Positions 26,352 to 32,692 of a DNA stretch of 39,899 bases are shown in pieces; position 1 is the stretch's first letter; every line of letters starts with the position of its first letter. The stretch is taken from the NCBI GenBank assembly GCA_910585275.1, contig CAJUCW010000033.1, positions 1 through 39,899 of the forward strand, in the 5' to 3' direction. This stretch comes from an uncultured Muribaculaceae bacterium. GTDB taxonomy: Bacteria > Bacteroidota > Bacteroidia > Bacteroidales > Muribaculaceae. Below the pieces are notes generated by a model. That model was not told the origin of the DNA. It saw only the letters and a list, made by a program, of their open reading frames with translations, and searched no databases. Position numbers and translations under genes: made by a program.

Positions 26352-26999
26352 TTAGAACACATACATTATTGACAAACCTATTTTGGTGACGCCAAGATAA
26401 TTGGCATGGCCGTCCCTGATTTTCTGACCACAGTCGCCACAGGGATACTGATCATACCAGACATGGGCATACCCCACTCCGATTTCCCCTTCGAGGTTCC
26501 AATGGCGCGAAAGGGGATACTGGTAGCCGTAGGTGAAACCCGCTCCGGCAAACGCGCCCTGATAGCGGCTGTCTCTGACGGCTTTATTGAGCTTTACACC
26601 GCTGAAGAAAAAACCGGGGACCGGAATATCCACGTTTGAAACGTTGAGCTGGCCGCCCATGGCATGCACGCCGAAGAAGTGGCCGTTGAGCCGCGTGCAG
26701 GTCCACCAACGATATTCCGGCATGAGAACCCAATGCTTGGCGTAGCGCTCTCCGTGACTGGGAGAACTGAATTTCCATGGATTGATGCCATAGACAATAT
26801 TGACCGTGGATTTTCCTCCCACCCCTACCTCTACACCAAGGTTGGGGGTGGCGGTGGCATCGTATAGAAGATTGGTCTTGATTGCTACTTCCTGTGATAA
26901 TGCGGGCAAGCCGGTGATAGTCAGAGCAAGTGTGGCAAGCAGCTTGGGAAATCTTCGCTGATGTAGGCGTCTTGTGATTTGTATGATGCTGTCAAGCAT
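26352..26999 (-). CDS. DUF3575 outer-membrane beta-barrel protein, first gene of the fimbrial operon
   Basis: The N terminus (MLDSIIQITRRLHQRRFPKLLATLALTITGLPALSQ, of which only the last third is a classical signal) leads into EVAIKTNLLYDATATPNLGV, the DUF3575 hallmark, then VNIVYGINPWKF, HWVLMPEYRWWTCTRLNGHFFGVHAMGG and a final strand KIGLSIMYVF. The alternating pattern and C-terminal aromatic residue indicate an outer-membrane barrel. These proteins commonly head FimA/Mfa1-type loci; their function is unproven. The long structured leader immediately upstream makes this gene the first target of any leader control. Confidence 0.8.
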   Translation of the reverse strand: MLDSIIQITRRLHQRRFPKLLATLALTITGLPALSQEVAIKTNLLYDATATPNLGVEVGVGGKSTVNIVYGINPWKFSSPSHGERYAKHWVLMPEYRWWTCTRLNGHFFGVHAMGGQLNVSNVDIPVPGFFFSGVKLNKAVRDSRYQGAFAGAGFTYGYQYPLSRHWNLEGEIGVGYAHVWYDQYPCGDCGQKIRDGHANYLGVTKIGLSIMYVF

Positions 27000-27014
27000 G
27001 CCTTCGTGATATAT

Positions 27015-27356
27015 GTCTCCTCTCTGATTCCCGTTTGAGAGGTATGAAAAGATAAAGCGTGGGAACCAGTCTTATTGCCATCCCACGGATTGAGGCCTTC
27101 GCATTGCCTTTCGAAGTCGGATGGCAACAGTGAAGCCCACGCAAATATGAACTATGTACCCAAAGGCTTCACGCTCACGCGTTCAGCCCCCTGTACATGG
27201 AATTCATATCCATGCGGCGATTACTGCTGCTTAACCCTTGACCTCGAAGTTAGAAGTTGCGAAGTTCCAATCCGTCAAGAATTGAGCGCTAAGTAACGCT
27301 TTTGTATATATTTACCCGCCCACTATACCCCACGATTCCGTGGGCTTAAATGAATC
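27015..27356 (-). ncRNA. Structured leader RNA upstream of the fimbrial operon
   Basis: Starting at the predicted promoter and read on the minus strand, several strong helices follow one another. They are CCCACG/CGTGGG (27339-27344 with 27329-27334), CATGGA/TCCATG (27209-27214 with 27196-27201), and a stem with tandem GA mismatches, GGCT-GA-ACGC/GCGT-GA-AGCC (27165-27188). A closed domain has GCGTGGG/CCCACGC (27136-27142 with 27057-27063) enclosing TTGCCATCC/GGATGGCAA (27119-27127 with 27075-27083) and CTTCG/CGAAG. Last comes CCTCTC/GAGAGG (27037-27042 with 27019-27024). The first hairpin has a competing partner (GCCCAC/GTGGGC, 27340-27345 with 27318-27323), so two folds are possible. No T-run separates it from the DUF3575 ATG. 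I do not recognise the family; it could be a leader or a stand-alone RNA. Confidence 0.65.
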
Positions 27357-27363
27357 GGTGCCG

Positions 27364-27395
27364 CAAAACTAATGCAAATATCCCATAATTGCAAA
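27364..27395 (-). promoter_or_regulatory. Consensus promoter of the fimbrial leader/operon
   Basis: On the minus strand TTTG (27392-27395), a 20-bp spacer and TAGTTTTG (27364-27371) match the Bacteroidetes consensus exactly. The predicted start, near 27357, is about 355 nt upstream of the first fimbrial ATG. Confidence 0.82.
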
Positions 27396-27454
27396 CTTTT
27401 TAACATTTAATTTTTATTTTTTTTTGAAATTCGCTGTTTTCCAGCCATTCCAAA

Positions 27455-27677
27455 TTCCTCAAACCAGAACAACCAGGACAACCAGAGCCATTGGAAGAAC
27501 CAACCAGAACAACCAAGGACAACCAGATTATGTTTTAATCTCCATATTATAGTTAAAAAAAATTCTGGTTGTCCTTGGTTGTTCTGGTTGGAGTTAAAAA
27601 CCACTCTGGTTGTCCTTGGTTGTCCTGGTTGGAGTTAAAAACCACTCTGGTTGTCCTTGGTTGTCCTGGTTGGAAGA
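27455..27677. repeat. Second AACCAGAAC / GGTTGTCCT inverted array
   Basis: AACCAGAACAACCAGGACAAC-type units (27463-27528) face GGTTGTCCT units (27566-27677) across an AT-rich centre. The right arm carries a block of about 42 bp (AAAACCACTCTGG start) repeated twice in tandem. It is the same family as 14419-14580. Confidence 0.85.
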
Positions 27678-27716
27678 TTTTTCGCTGGTTTTCTTGTGTG
27701 ATTCACGGAAAAGTAT

Positions 27717-27724
27717 TAACTTTG
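27717..27724 (+). promoter_or_regulatory. Probable -7 element of the tRNA-Pro gene
   Basis: TAACTTTG is an exact TAnnTTTG match, 23 bp before the tRNA. The -33 site is only partial (CTTG at 27693-27696). Confidence 0.6.
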
Positions 27725-27747
27725 CAATCGAAAAGCCGAAAGGCCAT

Positions 27748-27822
27748 CGGGGCGTAGCGCAGTCCGGTTAGCGCACCTGCTTTGGGAGCAGGGGGTCGAA
27801 GGTTCGAATCCTTTCACCCCGA
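27748..27822 (+). tRNA. tRNA-Pro (anticodon UGG)
   Basis: A cloverleaf can be drawn: acceptor CGGGGCG with CACCCCG (one C-A mismatch), D arm GCGC...GCGC, anticodon stem CCTGC/GCAGG with loop TTTGGGA (anticodon TGG), and T arm GAAGG-TTCGAAT-CCTTT. The discriminator is A and no CCA is encoded, as usual in Bacteroidetes. Its 3' end is the attachment site of the integrative element. Confidence 0.95.
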
Positions 27823-27880
27823 CTAAAATTTCACAAATGGTTCCGACTCAACGGGTTGGAACCATTTTCACTAAATAGGC
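27809..27880 (+). repeat. attL-type direct repeat (tRNA-Pro 3' end plus terminator)
   Basis: These 72 bp match 30954-31025 with 8 mismatches, and the first 23 bp (27809-27831) are identical. They cover the last 14 bases of the tRNA and the hairpin that follows it. The 23-bp identity is the likely crossover core. Confidence 0.88.
27835..27867 (+). terminator. Hairpin after tRNA-Pro
   Basis: A 10-bp perfect stem, AAATGGTTCC (27835-27844) with GGAACCATTT (27858-27867), is followed by a short T-run. It is the probable tRNA terminator and is duplicated in the right repeat. Confidence 0.7.
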
Positions 27881-27957
27881 GGGACAGAAACGGGACAGAG
27901 GTTTTCCGGATTATGGCTGCCGATATGTTTAACCTGACATTATTTTCGTGTTAAATA

Positions 27958-29178
27958 ATGTCAAAAAAAATGTGTCCGAAAAATTTCCACACATCTGAAA
28001 AAACAGGTATATCACCTGATTTCTCCCTCCGGAGTGGCGTTGACGAGGCTAAAAGCTATTACCCTCCGGTGTTTCGCGAAAACAAGGCAGGCTGCTACAT
28101 CGAATTGTATGCCTATAACCCTGAGACTGCCCAATTTCAACGTAAACGTATTAAAATAAACCGGGTGAAGGGTACAACCAACCGCCGGAAGTATGCCAAG
28201 GACCTTATTGCCCGTATTACCGACCAGCTTAAACATGGATGGAACCCTTGGATTGCCCGGGACACGGAAAACCTCGTGACTTTCGAAGAGGGGCTCTCAC
28301 GCTATGAGGCCTATGTCGAAAAGATGCATTCCGAGGGGTATTTTCGAAAGGAGACTTATGCCGGCTACAAATCCAATATAAAAATTCTCCGGCTTTATAT
28401 CGCAAAGGAACAGCCGATTTATTATCTGTACCAGTTTTCGCGGAAATTCTGCTCCGATTTCCTTGACTATATCTTCATCGATCGTGGCAACGGTGCGCAG
28501 ACTCGCAACAATTACCTTAATTTCCTGAGGGTGCTGAGCGGATATTTCGTGAGCAAAGGTCTGTTGCAGAGCAAGCCGACAGACGGCATCGCGCCCATCA
28601 GCAAGAGGCTCATCACCAAGGAGAGGACGTGCATCCCTCTTGATGTGGTGGGTAAAATCGGCGCGTGGTGCCGGGAGAATGACCCCCATTTCCTTCTGGC
28701 GTGCCATCTGCTTTATTATTGCCTGGTGCGTCCGGTGGAGATGACGCGCCTGAAGGTGAGGCATTTCAACCTGCGGAAGGGGACGCTCGTGTTGCCCGGT
28801 GATATTACCAAAAACAAGACCGACAGTGTGGTGACGGTGCCTAAAAAGGTGCTGCACTATGCCATCGGACTTGGTGTGTTTTCGGCAAATATGGACGATT
28901 ATATTTTTTCCGACCGTCTGGCCCCGGGCCGGAACGGCATCGATCCGAAGATTTTCCGCGACCATTGGGAGAAGGTGCGGAAGGCTCTCAAGCTGAAAAA
29001 GGAGTGGAAATTCTATTCCCTGAAGGACACTGGGATTACGGCGATGTGCAAGGACAAGCTCGCGCCGGTGACGGTAAAGGACCAGGCACGCCATTCGTCG
29101 CTCGCCATCACGGAACTTTACCTCGGTCATGACGTTGATGCCGTGCCGGAGCTGCTTGACCTTGACGGGGCATTGTAA
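27958..29178 (+). CDS. Tyrosine recombinase / integrase
   Basis: The integrase catalyses site-specific insertion at the tRNA-Pro 3' end. The N-terminal part has an arm-type DNA-binding region and a SAM-like core-binding domain (residues of about 100-200). The catalytic domain shows Arg258 (CLVRPVEMTRLKV), a lysine in the beta-hairpin ITKNKTDS, His379 (RHSSLAIT) and the nucleophile Tyr388 (ITELYLGHD). The usual HxLRH box II reads YSLKD (353-357), so the second catalytic Arg is Lys356. I recall this form from other Bacteroidetes integrases. Length 406 aa. It starts 126 bp after the core repeat and is followed by a bidirectional terminator. Confidence 0.92.
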   Translation: MSKKMCPKNFHTSEKTGISPDFSLRSGVDEAKSYYPPVFRENKAGCYIELYAYNPETAQFQRKRIKINRVKGTTNRRKYAKDLIARITDQLKHGWNPWIARDTENLVTFEEGLSRYEAYVEKMHSEGYFRKETYAGYKSNIKILRLYIAKEQPIYYLYQFSRKFCSDFLDYIFIDRGNGAQTRNNYLNFLRVLSGYFVSKGLLQSKPTDGIAPISKRLITKERTCIPLDVVGKIGAWCRENDPHFLLACHLLYYCLVRPVEMTRLKVRHFNLRKGTLVLPGDITKNKTDSVVTVPKKVLHYAIGLGVFSANMDDYIFSDRLAPGRNGIDPKIFRDHWEKVRKALKLKKEWKFYSLKDTGITAMCKDKLAPVTVKDQARHSSLAITELYLGHDVDAVPELLDLDGAL

Positions 29179-29181
29179 AGC

Positions 29182-29214
29182 GGTGAAGGCCCTCCATCAC
29201 GGAGAGCCTTCACC
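29182..29214. terminator. Terminator between integrase and convergent small gene
   Basis: GGTGAAGGC (29182-29190) pairs with GCCTTCACC (29206-29214), with an inner CTCC/GGAG pair. It lies 4 bp past the integrase stop and 30 bp past the stop of the convergent gene. Confidence 0.8.
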
Positions 29215-29243
29215 TGTTTATGTCAAAAAAAATGTGTGCCGGA

Positions 29244-29633
29244 TTATTTGAAGGTGACGGTGCATTGCCAGTCACCGCCAAGACAGAACGAGAGCGAGGA
29301 CTCCCCATTTTCCAGAGCGTAGCGGAGGAGGCTGCGCAATGCGTGGCGGATCTGCCTTTTTGTGGGATTTTTCTCGAAATGGGCCTGGGCTTCCGCCTCA
29401 ATGGCCTCGAGCTGCTGGCGGTAGCAGATGCGGTTATACTTGTGAGACTGGCGCATTGCCTCATAAATGCGTTCCTTTTCGGCGCGGAGGACGTCGCGTG
29501 CTTCCTGGGTGTTAACCATCCCGATTGCGGTGTTGAGACGGCCGATACGGCGGCATGCGTCTTTGGTGATTGAGTCACGCTCTTTGCAGAACTGGATGCG
29601 GAGAGCGTTCATCTTTTTTTCAAATTGGTTCAT
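29244..29633 (-). CDS. Small basic helical protein of the integrative element
   Basis: This 129-residue product is rich in Arg, Lys and Glu and is predicted helical through most of its length (MNQFEKKMNALRIQF, EARDVLRAEKERIYEAMRQS, RQQLEAIEAEAQAHFEKN), ending with a short beta-like tail (LSFCLGGDWQCTVTFK). No signal or membrane segment is seen. I do not recognise the family. The position, convergent with the integrase and reading out of the structured block, suggests an element-specific role such as excision, mobilisation or regulation; that is a guess. Opposite-strand frames over it are less protein-like. Confidence 0.65.
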   Translation of the reverse strand: MNQFEKKMNALRIQFCKERDSITKDACRRIGRLNTAIGMVNTQEARDVLRAEKERIYEAMRQSHKYNRICYRQQLEAIEAEAQAHFEKNPTKRQIRHALRSLLRYALENGESSLSFCLGGDWQCTVTFK

Positions 29634-29669
29634 ACTGTTATTTGTTTGGCATTTGTTTTAGACAGAGAA

Positions 29670-29845
29670 ACGGCTGTCATATCCCGTCGCCAAACAAACA
29701 ACAGTCATCACTCCGAAGAGCAAAAAAAAGTTGTAGGATATGACAGCCGTAGCTGTGTTTATGTAAGGGCATAAAAAATGCCCGAATATTTTTCGAGCCG
29801 ATAACCGTGGCTCTCCGGCAGTGACTAACACTGTTGTTTGTTGGC
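29670..29845. other. Structured noncoding block with interleaved inverted repeats
   Basis: A perfect 15-bp repeat (ACGGCTGTCATATCC, 29670-29684; inverse at 29736-29750) is interleaved with a second inverted pair (GCCAAACAAACAACAGT, 29689-29705; inverse with one base missing, 29830-29845). This gives the order A-B-A'-B'. Two local hairpins follow, GGGCAT/ATGCCC (29768-29784) and GAGCC/GGCTC (near 29795-29814). There is no ORF. It could be an origin, a transfer site, recombinase accessory sites or a pseudoknotted RNA. Confidence 0.7.
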
Positions 29846-29936
29846 ACCGCAAAGTTGGGAATAATTTTTGGATTGTGCAAGAGAGGAGACGGATTTTTTT
29901 GAAATAGTAAAATAAAAGTTAATATTCTGAACTTTT

Positions 29937-29979
29937 TAGTACGAAAATTTGTATTATATGAAAATTCGTACTAATTTTG
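29937..29979 (+). promoter_or_regulatory. Promoter embedded in a palindromic operator
   Basis: TTTG (29948-29951), a 20-bp spacer and TAATTTTG (29972-29979) form an exact consensus promoter. A perfect 9-bp inverted repeat, TAGTACGAA (29937-29945) and TTCGTACTA (29965-29973), brackets the -33 site and overlaps the -7 site. A bound dimer would block RNA polymerase. The regulator is unknown. Confidence 0.8.
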
Positions 29980-30022
29980 CAGTGAGTTCTTACTCAATCA
30001 AGTCAAATTAATTTTTATCGTT

Positions 30023-30157
30023 ATGTTAAAGTTAACACCTGAAGAGGAAGAGCTCATTGCCGCAATCCGGAATTATAGGAGGGGTTACCCGGACAGTTAC
30101 CCAAATCTCCTATATTATGCTCAACAATTATTTGATGAGTTAACGGATTTGCCTTAG
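30023..30157 (+). CDS. 44-residue acidic small protein of the element
   Basis: An ATG at 30023 opens MLKLTPEEEELIAAIRNYRR, continuing to QQLFDELTDLP with stop TAG at 30155-30157. It lies about 35 nt downstream of the predicted start of the operator-controlled promoter and ends just before a rho-independent terminator, so promoter, ORF and terminator form one complete unit. The composition (amphipathic helix, then Tyr-rich turn, then helix) looks protein-like. I know no family. It could be a small regulator or anti-repressor. Confidence 0.6.
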   Translation: MLKLTPEEEELIAAIRNYRRGYPDSYPNLLYYAQQLFDELTDLP

Positions 30158-30168
30158 AGCTCCTCGGA

Positions 30169-30204
30169 GGCGAGCCTCCGTAAATGACGGAGGTTTGCCT
30201 TTTT
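30169..30204 (+). terminator. Terminator of the 44-codon unit
   Basis: CCTCCGT (30175-30181) pairs with ACGGAGG (30187-30193), extended by GGC/GCC, and is followed by TTTTT. It isolates the small unit from the DUF5053-like gene. Confidence 0.88.
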
Positions 30205-30290
30205 CCCGAGAGCTTTAAGATATGATATGAATCTTCGAAACCGAATGAAAAATTATTAATAATCTAAACAACAACAAATTCACTTTAATC

Positions 30291-30542
30291 ATGGAATCTA
30301 CAGTAAAAACCCCAATTCTCGTAGATGCCAAATCTCGACTTTCCGATATTTTAGTAGAAGTCTCCTGGAGAGAAATTGCCCGTAAATATTTCGGGAAGTC
30401 AAGCAGTTGGCTCTATCATAAACTCGACGGGATTAAAGGGGATGGATCTGAGGGAGGATTCACTCCTGCAGAAACCCAACAATTGAAAGAATCATTGTTA
30501 GATCTCGCATCCCGCATCACAACCGCCGCCTCCAAGCTCTAA
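30291..30542 (+). CDS. DUF5053-like small HTH-type protein
   Basis: The 83-residue product contains VSWREIARKYFGKSSSWLYHKLDGI followed by GGFTPAETQQLKESLLDLASRI; the first part is long, and its core IARKYFGKSSSWLYHKL is the recognisable piece. This arrangement (helix-turn-helix-like segment with SWxYxKL, then an FT..E helix) matches what I remember of DUF5053 proteins found on Bacteroidetes mobile elements. DNA binding is plausible and it is a candidate for the upstream palindromic operator, but this is inference. It has its own terminator 15 bp downstream. Confidence 0.72.
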   Translation: MESTVKTPILVDAKSRLSDILVEVSWREIARKYFGKSSSWLYHKLDGIKGDGSEGGFTPAETQQLKESLLDLASRITTAASKL

Positions 30543-30556
30543 GAAAACGAATCAAT

Positions 30557-30585
30557 AGCCCCGCCCGTCCAGCGGGGCTTTTTTT
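30557..30585 (+). terminator. Terminator after the DUF5053-like gene
   Basis: AGCCCCGC (30557-30564) and GCGGGGCT (30572-30579) form a perfect 8-bp stem followed by seven T residues. Confidence 0.92.
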
Positions 30586-30958
30586 AATCGAGGAGCGGAT
30601 AGAATTCGCCTTTGAGCTGCCGCGACATTCCGGACTCTGAGAATGTCGCGGTAATCTTTTCGCATATATAGCGGCGGCCGCGGATGTGGAAGACTGCCCG
30701 GACATCGGGGATGGCGTCGGCAAGGAACTTGAAGACGGTTTTCCTGTGGGGGTCGATGTTGTGATGAATGGGGCGCGGATTGTTTACCTTACCTTGCAGC
30801 CGGAAGGAGAATGGGTATTTCCTGACGGACTTCCAATCGGGGGTGATTTCGACATTTTCCACATGCGGATGCGGCAGGAGGCCGAAGAAGTCTTCCATTC
30901 CGTCCCAGTAAGCAAGGAGGATAGTGCTGAAGTATTCGTCGGTTTCGGTAGATTCCTT
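30584..30958 (-). pseudogene. 5'-truncated element gene ending at the right attachment site
   Basis: The frame reads from AAG at 30958 (directly after an in-frame TGA at 30959-30961) through STETDEYFSTILLAYWDG, then MEDFFGLLPHPHVENVEI and on to a stop at 30584. The 20 codons before the first ATG (30898) look as protein-like as the rest, but have no start and run into the 23-bp att core. I infer that integration or rearrangement removed the 5' end. Translation from 30898 would give a 104-residue protein. I do not recognise the family. It includes IRGRRYICEKITATFSESG near the C terminus. Confidence 0.55.
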
Positions 30959-31025
30959 TCACCCCGACTAAAATTTTGCAAATGGTTCTGGATCAACGAG
31001 TTGGAACCATTTACACTAAATAGAC
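30954..31025 (+). repeat. attR-type direct repeat
   Basis: This copy of 27809-27880 has 8 mismatches, all outside the first 23 bp. It keeps the AATGGTTC...GAACCATT hairpin arms but lacks the 5' part of a tRNA, as expected for the distal end of an insertion in tRNA-Pro. Confidence 0.88.
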
Positions 31026-31237
31026 AGGGGGAATTCCAATTGTTAATCAGCAATTTTAAATTAGTAATTATGATTAGCAAATACTTTTGACTGGTAATTT
31101 CCAATTAGATATTATGTTTGCTTTTACATAACAACAATTACTAATTCCTCATTGCTATTTCCTCATTGCTATTTCCTTATTAAAGCCGCTTTGTTCTAAT
31201 CACAATTCCTAATTACTAATTCCTCATTGCTAACTGT
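31026..31237. repeat. AT-rich low-complexity gap
   Basis: Short repeated phrases (TTCCTCATTGCTATTTCC, twice; CTAATTACTAATTCC-type) fill this gap beside the element. It is noncoding and similar in style to 6693-6752. Confidence 0.6.
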
Positions 31238-32158
31238 TTATACCCATTTCAGGCGGCGCAGAATGAGGAAAGCCGCAGCCGTGAGCACCGTGGCAATCCC
31301 AATTATTATCCAGAAAGAATAGCGGCCCGTAAGCAGGATGTTGACGTTCATGCCGTAGAGCGACGCAACGAACGTCGGCACCATCAATATTATCGAAAGC
31401 CCCGTCATCCTTTTCATCACTCCGTTGACATTGTTCGATATTATCGAGGCATAGGAATCCATGGTCCCCTCAAGGATGTCGCTGTAAATGCCTACAGTCG
31501 TATCGGCTTGGCGCAACTCTATGTCAACGTCCTCCACAAGGTCTTGGTCAAGACTTGCACCATATATTTTCTGAATCCTTTCCAACACCATCACATCACC
31601 CTTTATGGATGTGTTGAAGAAAACGAGCGACTTCTGCATGCGCATAAGCCACATCAGGTCGTCGTTCTGGATTGACTTTTCCAAAGCCTTCTCAGCTCCT
31701 ATCACATCGTTCGTGAGCGTTTTCAGATACCCGAGGTAGCAGAACGCCGCCGAATAGAATATCCGCAACGTGAATTCCGCCACGTCGGCCACCTCTATGC
31801 ACTTCTGCCGAGTGAGGAGGGCGAAATCTTCAATCATAGAATTATTATGGAAACAAACCGTTATCACCCGGTCGGCAACTTTGCTTATCACTCCGAGGGG
31901 CACCGTCTGATACGGCATTGTCTTGTCGCGACTCTTGACGGGTATGCGAAGGATAGTCATCATCCATTCGCCGTCGCGTTCCACACGCGGACGTTCGTCC
32001 TTGTCTTCCAGATATTCGAGAAACATACGCGGCACTCCTTCACGGTCGGTAAGGAGCCGGACATCTTCTGCATCCGGTTCCGTCACATCAATCCAGCAGG
32101 CTTCATCCGGATTCCCCACCGTTTTAAATCCCTCGTCGCGACAATAGTATTTCCTCAT
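31238..32158 (-). CDS. corA: CorA-family magnesium/divalent cation channel
   Basis: CorA forms pentameric inner-membrane channels for Mg2+ (also Co2+ and Ni2+). The 306-residue protein has a cytoplasmic alpha/beta N-terminal domain (ACWIDVTEPDAEDVRLL), long stalk helices (ADTTVGIYSDILEGTMDSYAS), and two C-terminal membrane helices. TM1, LSIILMVPTFVASLYGMNV, ends in the signature GMN at residues 269-271. TM2 (SFWIIIGIATVLTAAAFLIL) and a basic tail RRLKWV follow. The family's usual acidic loop after GMN is replaced by NILLTGRY, as in CorA-II-type members. It stands alone. Confidence 0.93.
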   Translation of the reverse strand: MRKYYCRDEGFKTVGNPDEACWIDVTEPDAEDVRLLTDREGVPRMFLEYLEDKDERPRVERDGEWMMTILRIPVKSRDKTMPYQTVPLGVISKVADRVITVCFHNNSMIEDFALLTRQKCIEVADVAEFTLRIFYSAAFCYLGYLKTLTNDVIGAEKALEKSIQNDDLMWLMRMQKSLVFFNTSIKGDVMVLERIQKIYGASLDQDLVEDVDIELRQADTTVGIYSDILEGTMDSYASIISNNVNGVMKRMTGLSIILMVPTFVASLYGMNVNILLTGRYSFWIIIGIATVLTAAAFLILRRLKWV

Positions 32159-32448
32159 CTATAAAAACGACGGCATCTAATCCCGCCATCCTTATAACAC
32201 CCCACCCTCCCCTTTTAGTTTTGCAACACTCCCAAATTAATAAACGCAAGCCCCAATTCCCACCTTCATATCCAGACAAAACTTGGAATATCAGAATTTT
32301 GTTGTAATTTTGTAATATATGAATTAAATAATTCGATTTGTAGGGACATGCCTTTGGTATGTTTTATCAGACAATCATCCTATAACAAAACTAACCATCG
32401 ATAGCGATGTCCCTATAAATTCTGAATATCATTTTTTGTGGTAAAATT
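32159..32448. other. AT-rich gap with a degenerate REPIN-like element
   Basis: A diverged REP unit (TGTAGGGACATGCCTTTGG start) lies at 32339-32364. A partial inverse (GATGTCCCTATA, 32406-32417) ends about 30 bp before the toxin-antitoxin pair. No gene is seen. Confidence 0.65.
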
Positions 32449-32679
32449 ATGACACAGATTGTAGTGACACTTGAGAATGGAGCTGACAGCAGTCTATTAC
32501 GCCGTATGATTGAGAACATGAAAGGTGTGCTGAAAGCGTCCATACATAGCGATTCATCCTCTGCTAAAATTTCAGAAACGGATGAATGGCTCAATAGATT
32601 GCATAGTATTAGAAAAGACATCGACTCATCCGTCATCGATATGGATGATGAACGAACCCGGTATATAATGTCGAAGTAG
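32449..32679 (+). CDS. Probable antitoxin of a PIN-type toxin-antitoxin pair
   Basis: The 76-residue protein begins with a short beta-helix segment (MTQIVVTLENGADSSLLRRM), consistent with a small DNA-binding or dimerisation domain. It ends with an acidic helical tail (SETDEWLNRLHSIRKDIDSS), the part that usually wraps the toxin. I do not recognise the family by sequence. It lies 13 bp before a PIN-domain gene, and both are AT-rich relative to their neighbours, which suggests horizontal gain. The antitoxin role rests mainly on this pairing. Confidence 0.68.
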   Translation: MTQIVVTLENGADSSLLRRMIENMKGVLKASIHSDSSSAKISETDEWLNRLHSIRKDIDSSVIDMDDERTRYIMSK

Positions 32680-32692
32680 CATAATTGTTAAT

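Larger units (their letters stand above)
27809..30976 (+). mobile_element. Compact integrative element in tRNA-Pro, about 3.2 kb
   Basis: The element lies between the 23-bp identical repeats at 27809-27831 and 30954-30976. The integrase gene is nearest the tRNA, as expected for tRNA-targeting tyrosine-recombinase elements. It also holds a small basic-protein gene, a structured noncoding block, a promoter-operator with a 44-codon ORF, a DUF5053-like gene and a 5'-truncated gene at the right edge. I see no relaxase, replication protein, packaging gene or recognisable cargo. It is therefore a satellite-like element that needs a helper, or a decayed remnant. Confidence 0.82.

Noticed and set aside
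26921..27127. Minus-strand ORF of about 68 codons inside the fimbrial leader
   Set aside because: It coincides with the extensively base-paired region, its residues show no protein-like pattern, and it overlaps the DUF3575 start.
27057..27142. Fimbrial leader domain as tmRNA, RNase P RNA or SRP RNA
   Set aside because: I see no tRNA-like ends, no RNase P conserved core and no SRP Alu/S-domain signature.
29220..29573. Plus-strand ORF opposite the 129-residue element gene
   Set aside because: It starts in the 18-bp repeat copied from the integrase start; the opposite frame has better helical, charged protein character. One of the two must be the shadow, and this is the weaker.
30686..31090. 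Plus-strand ORF crossing the right attachment site
   Set aside because: It runs through the att repeat and an AT-rich intergenic tract, and mirrors the minus-strand gene remnant.
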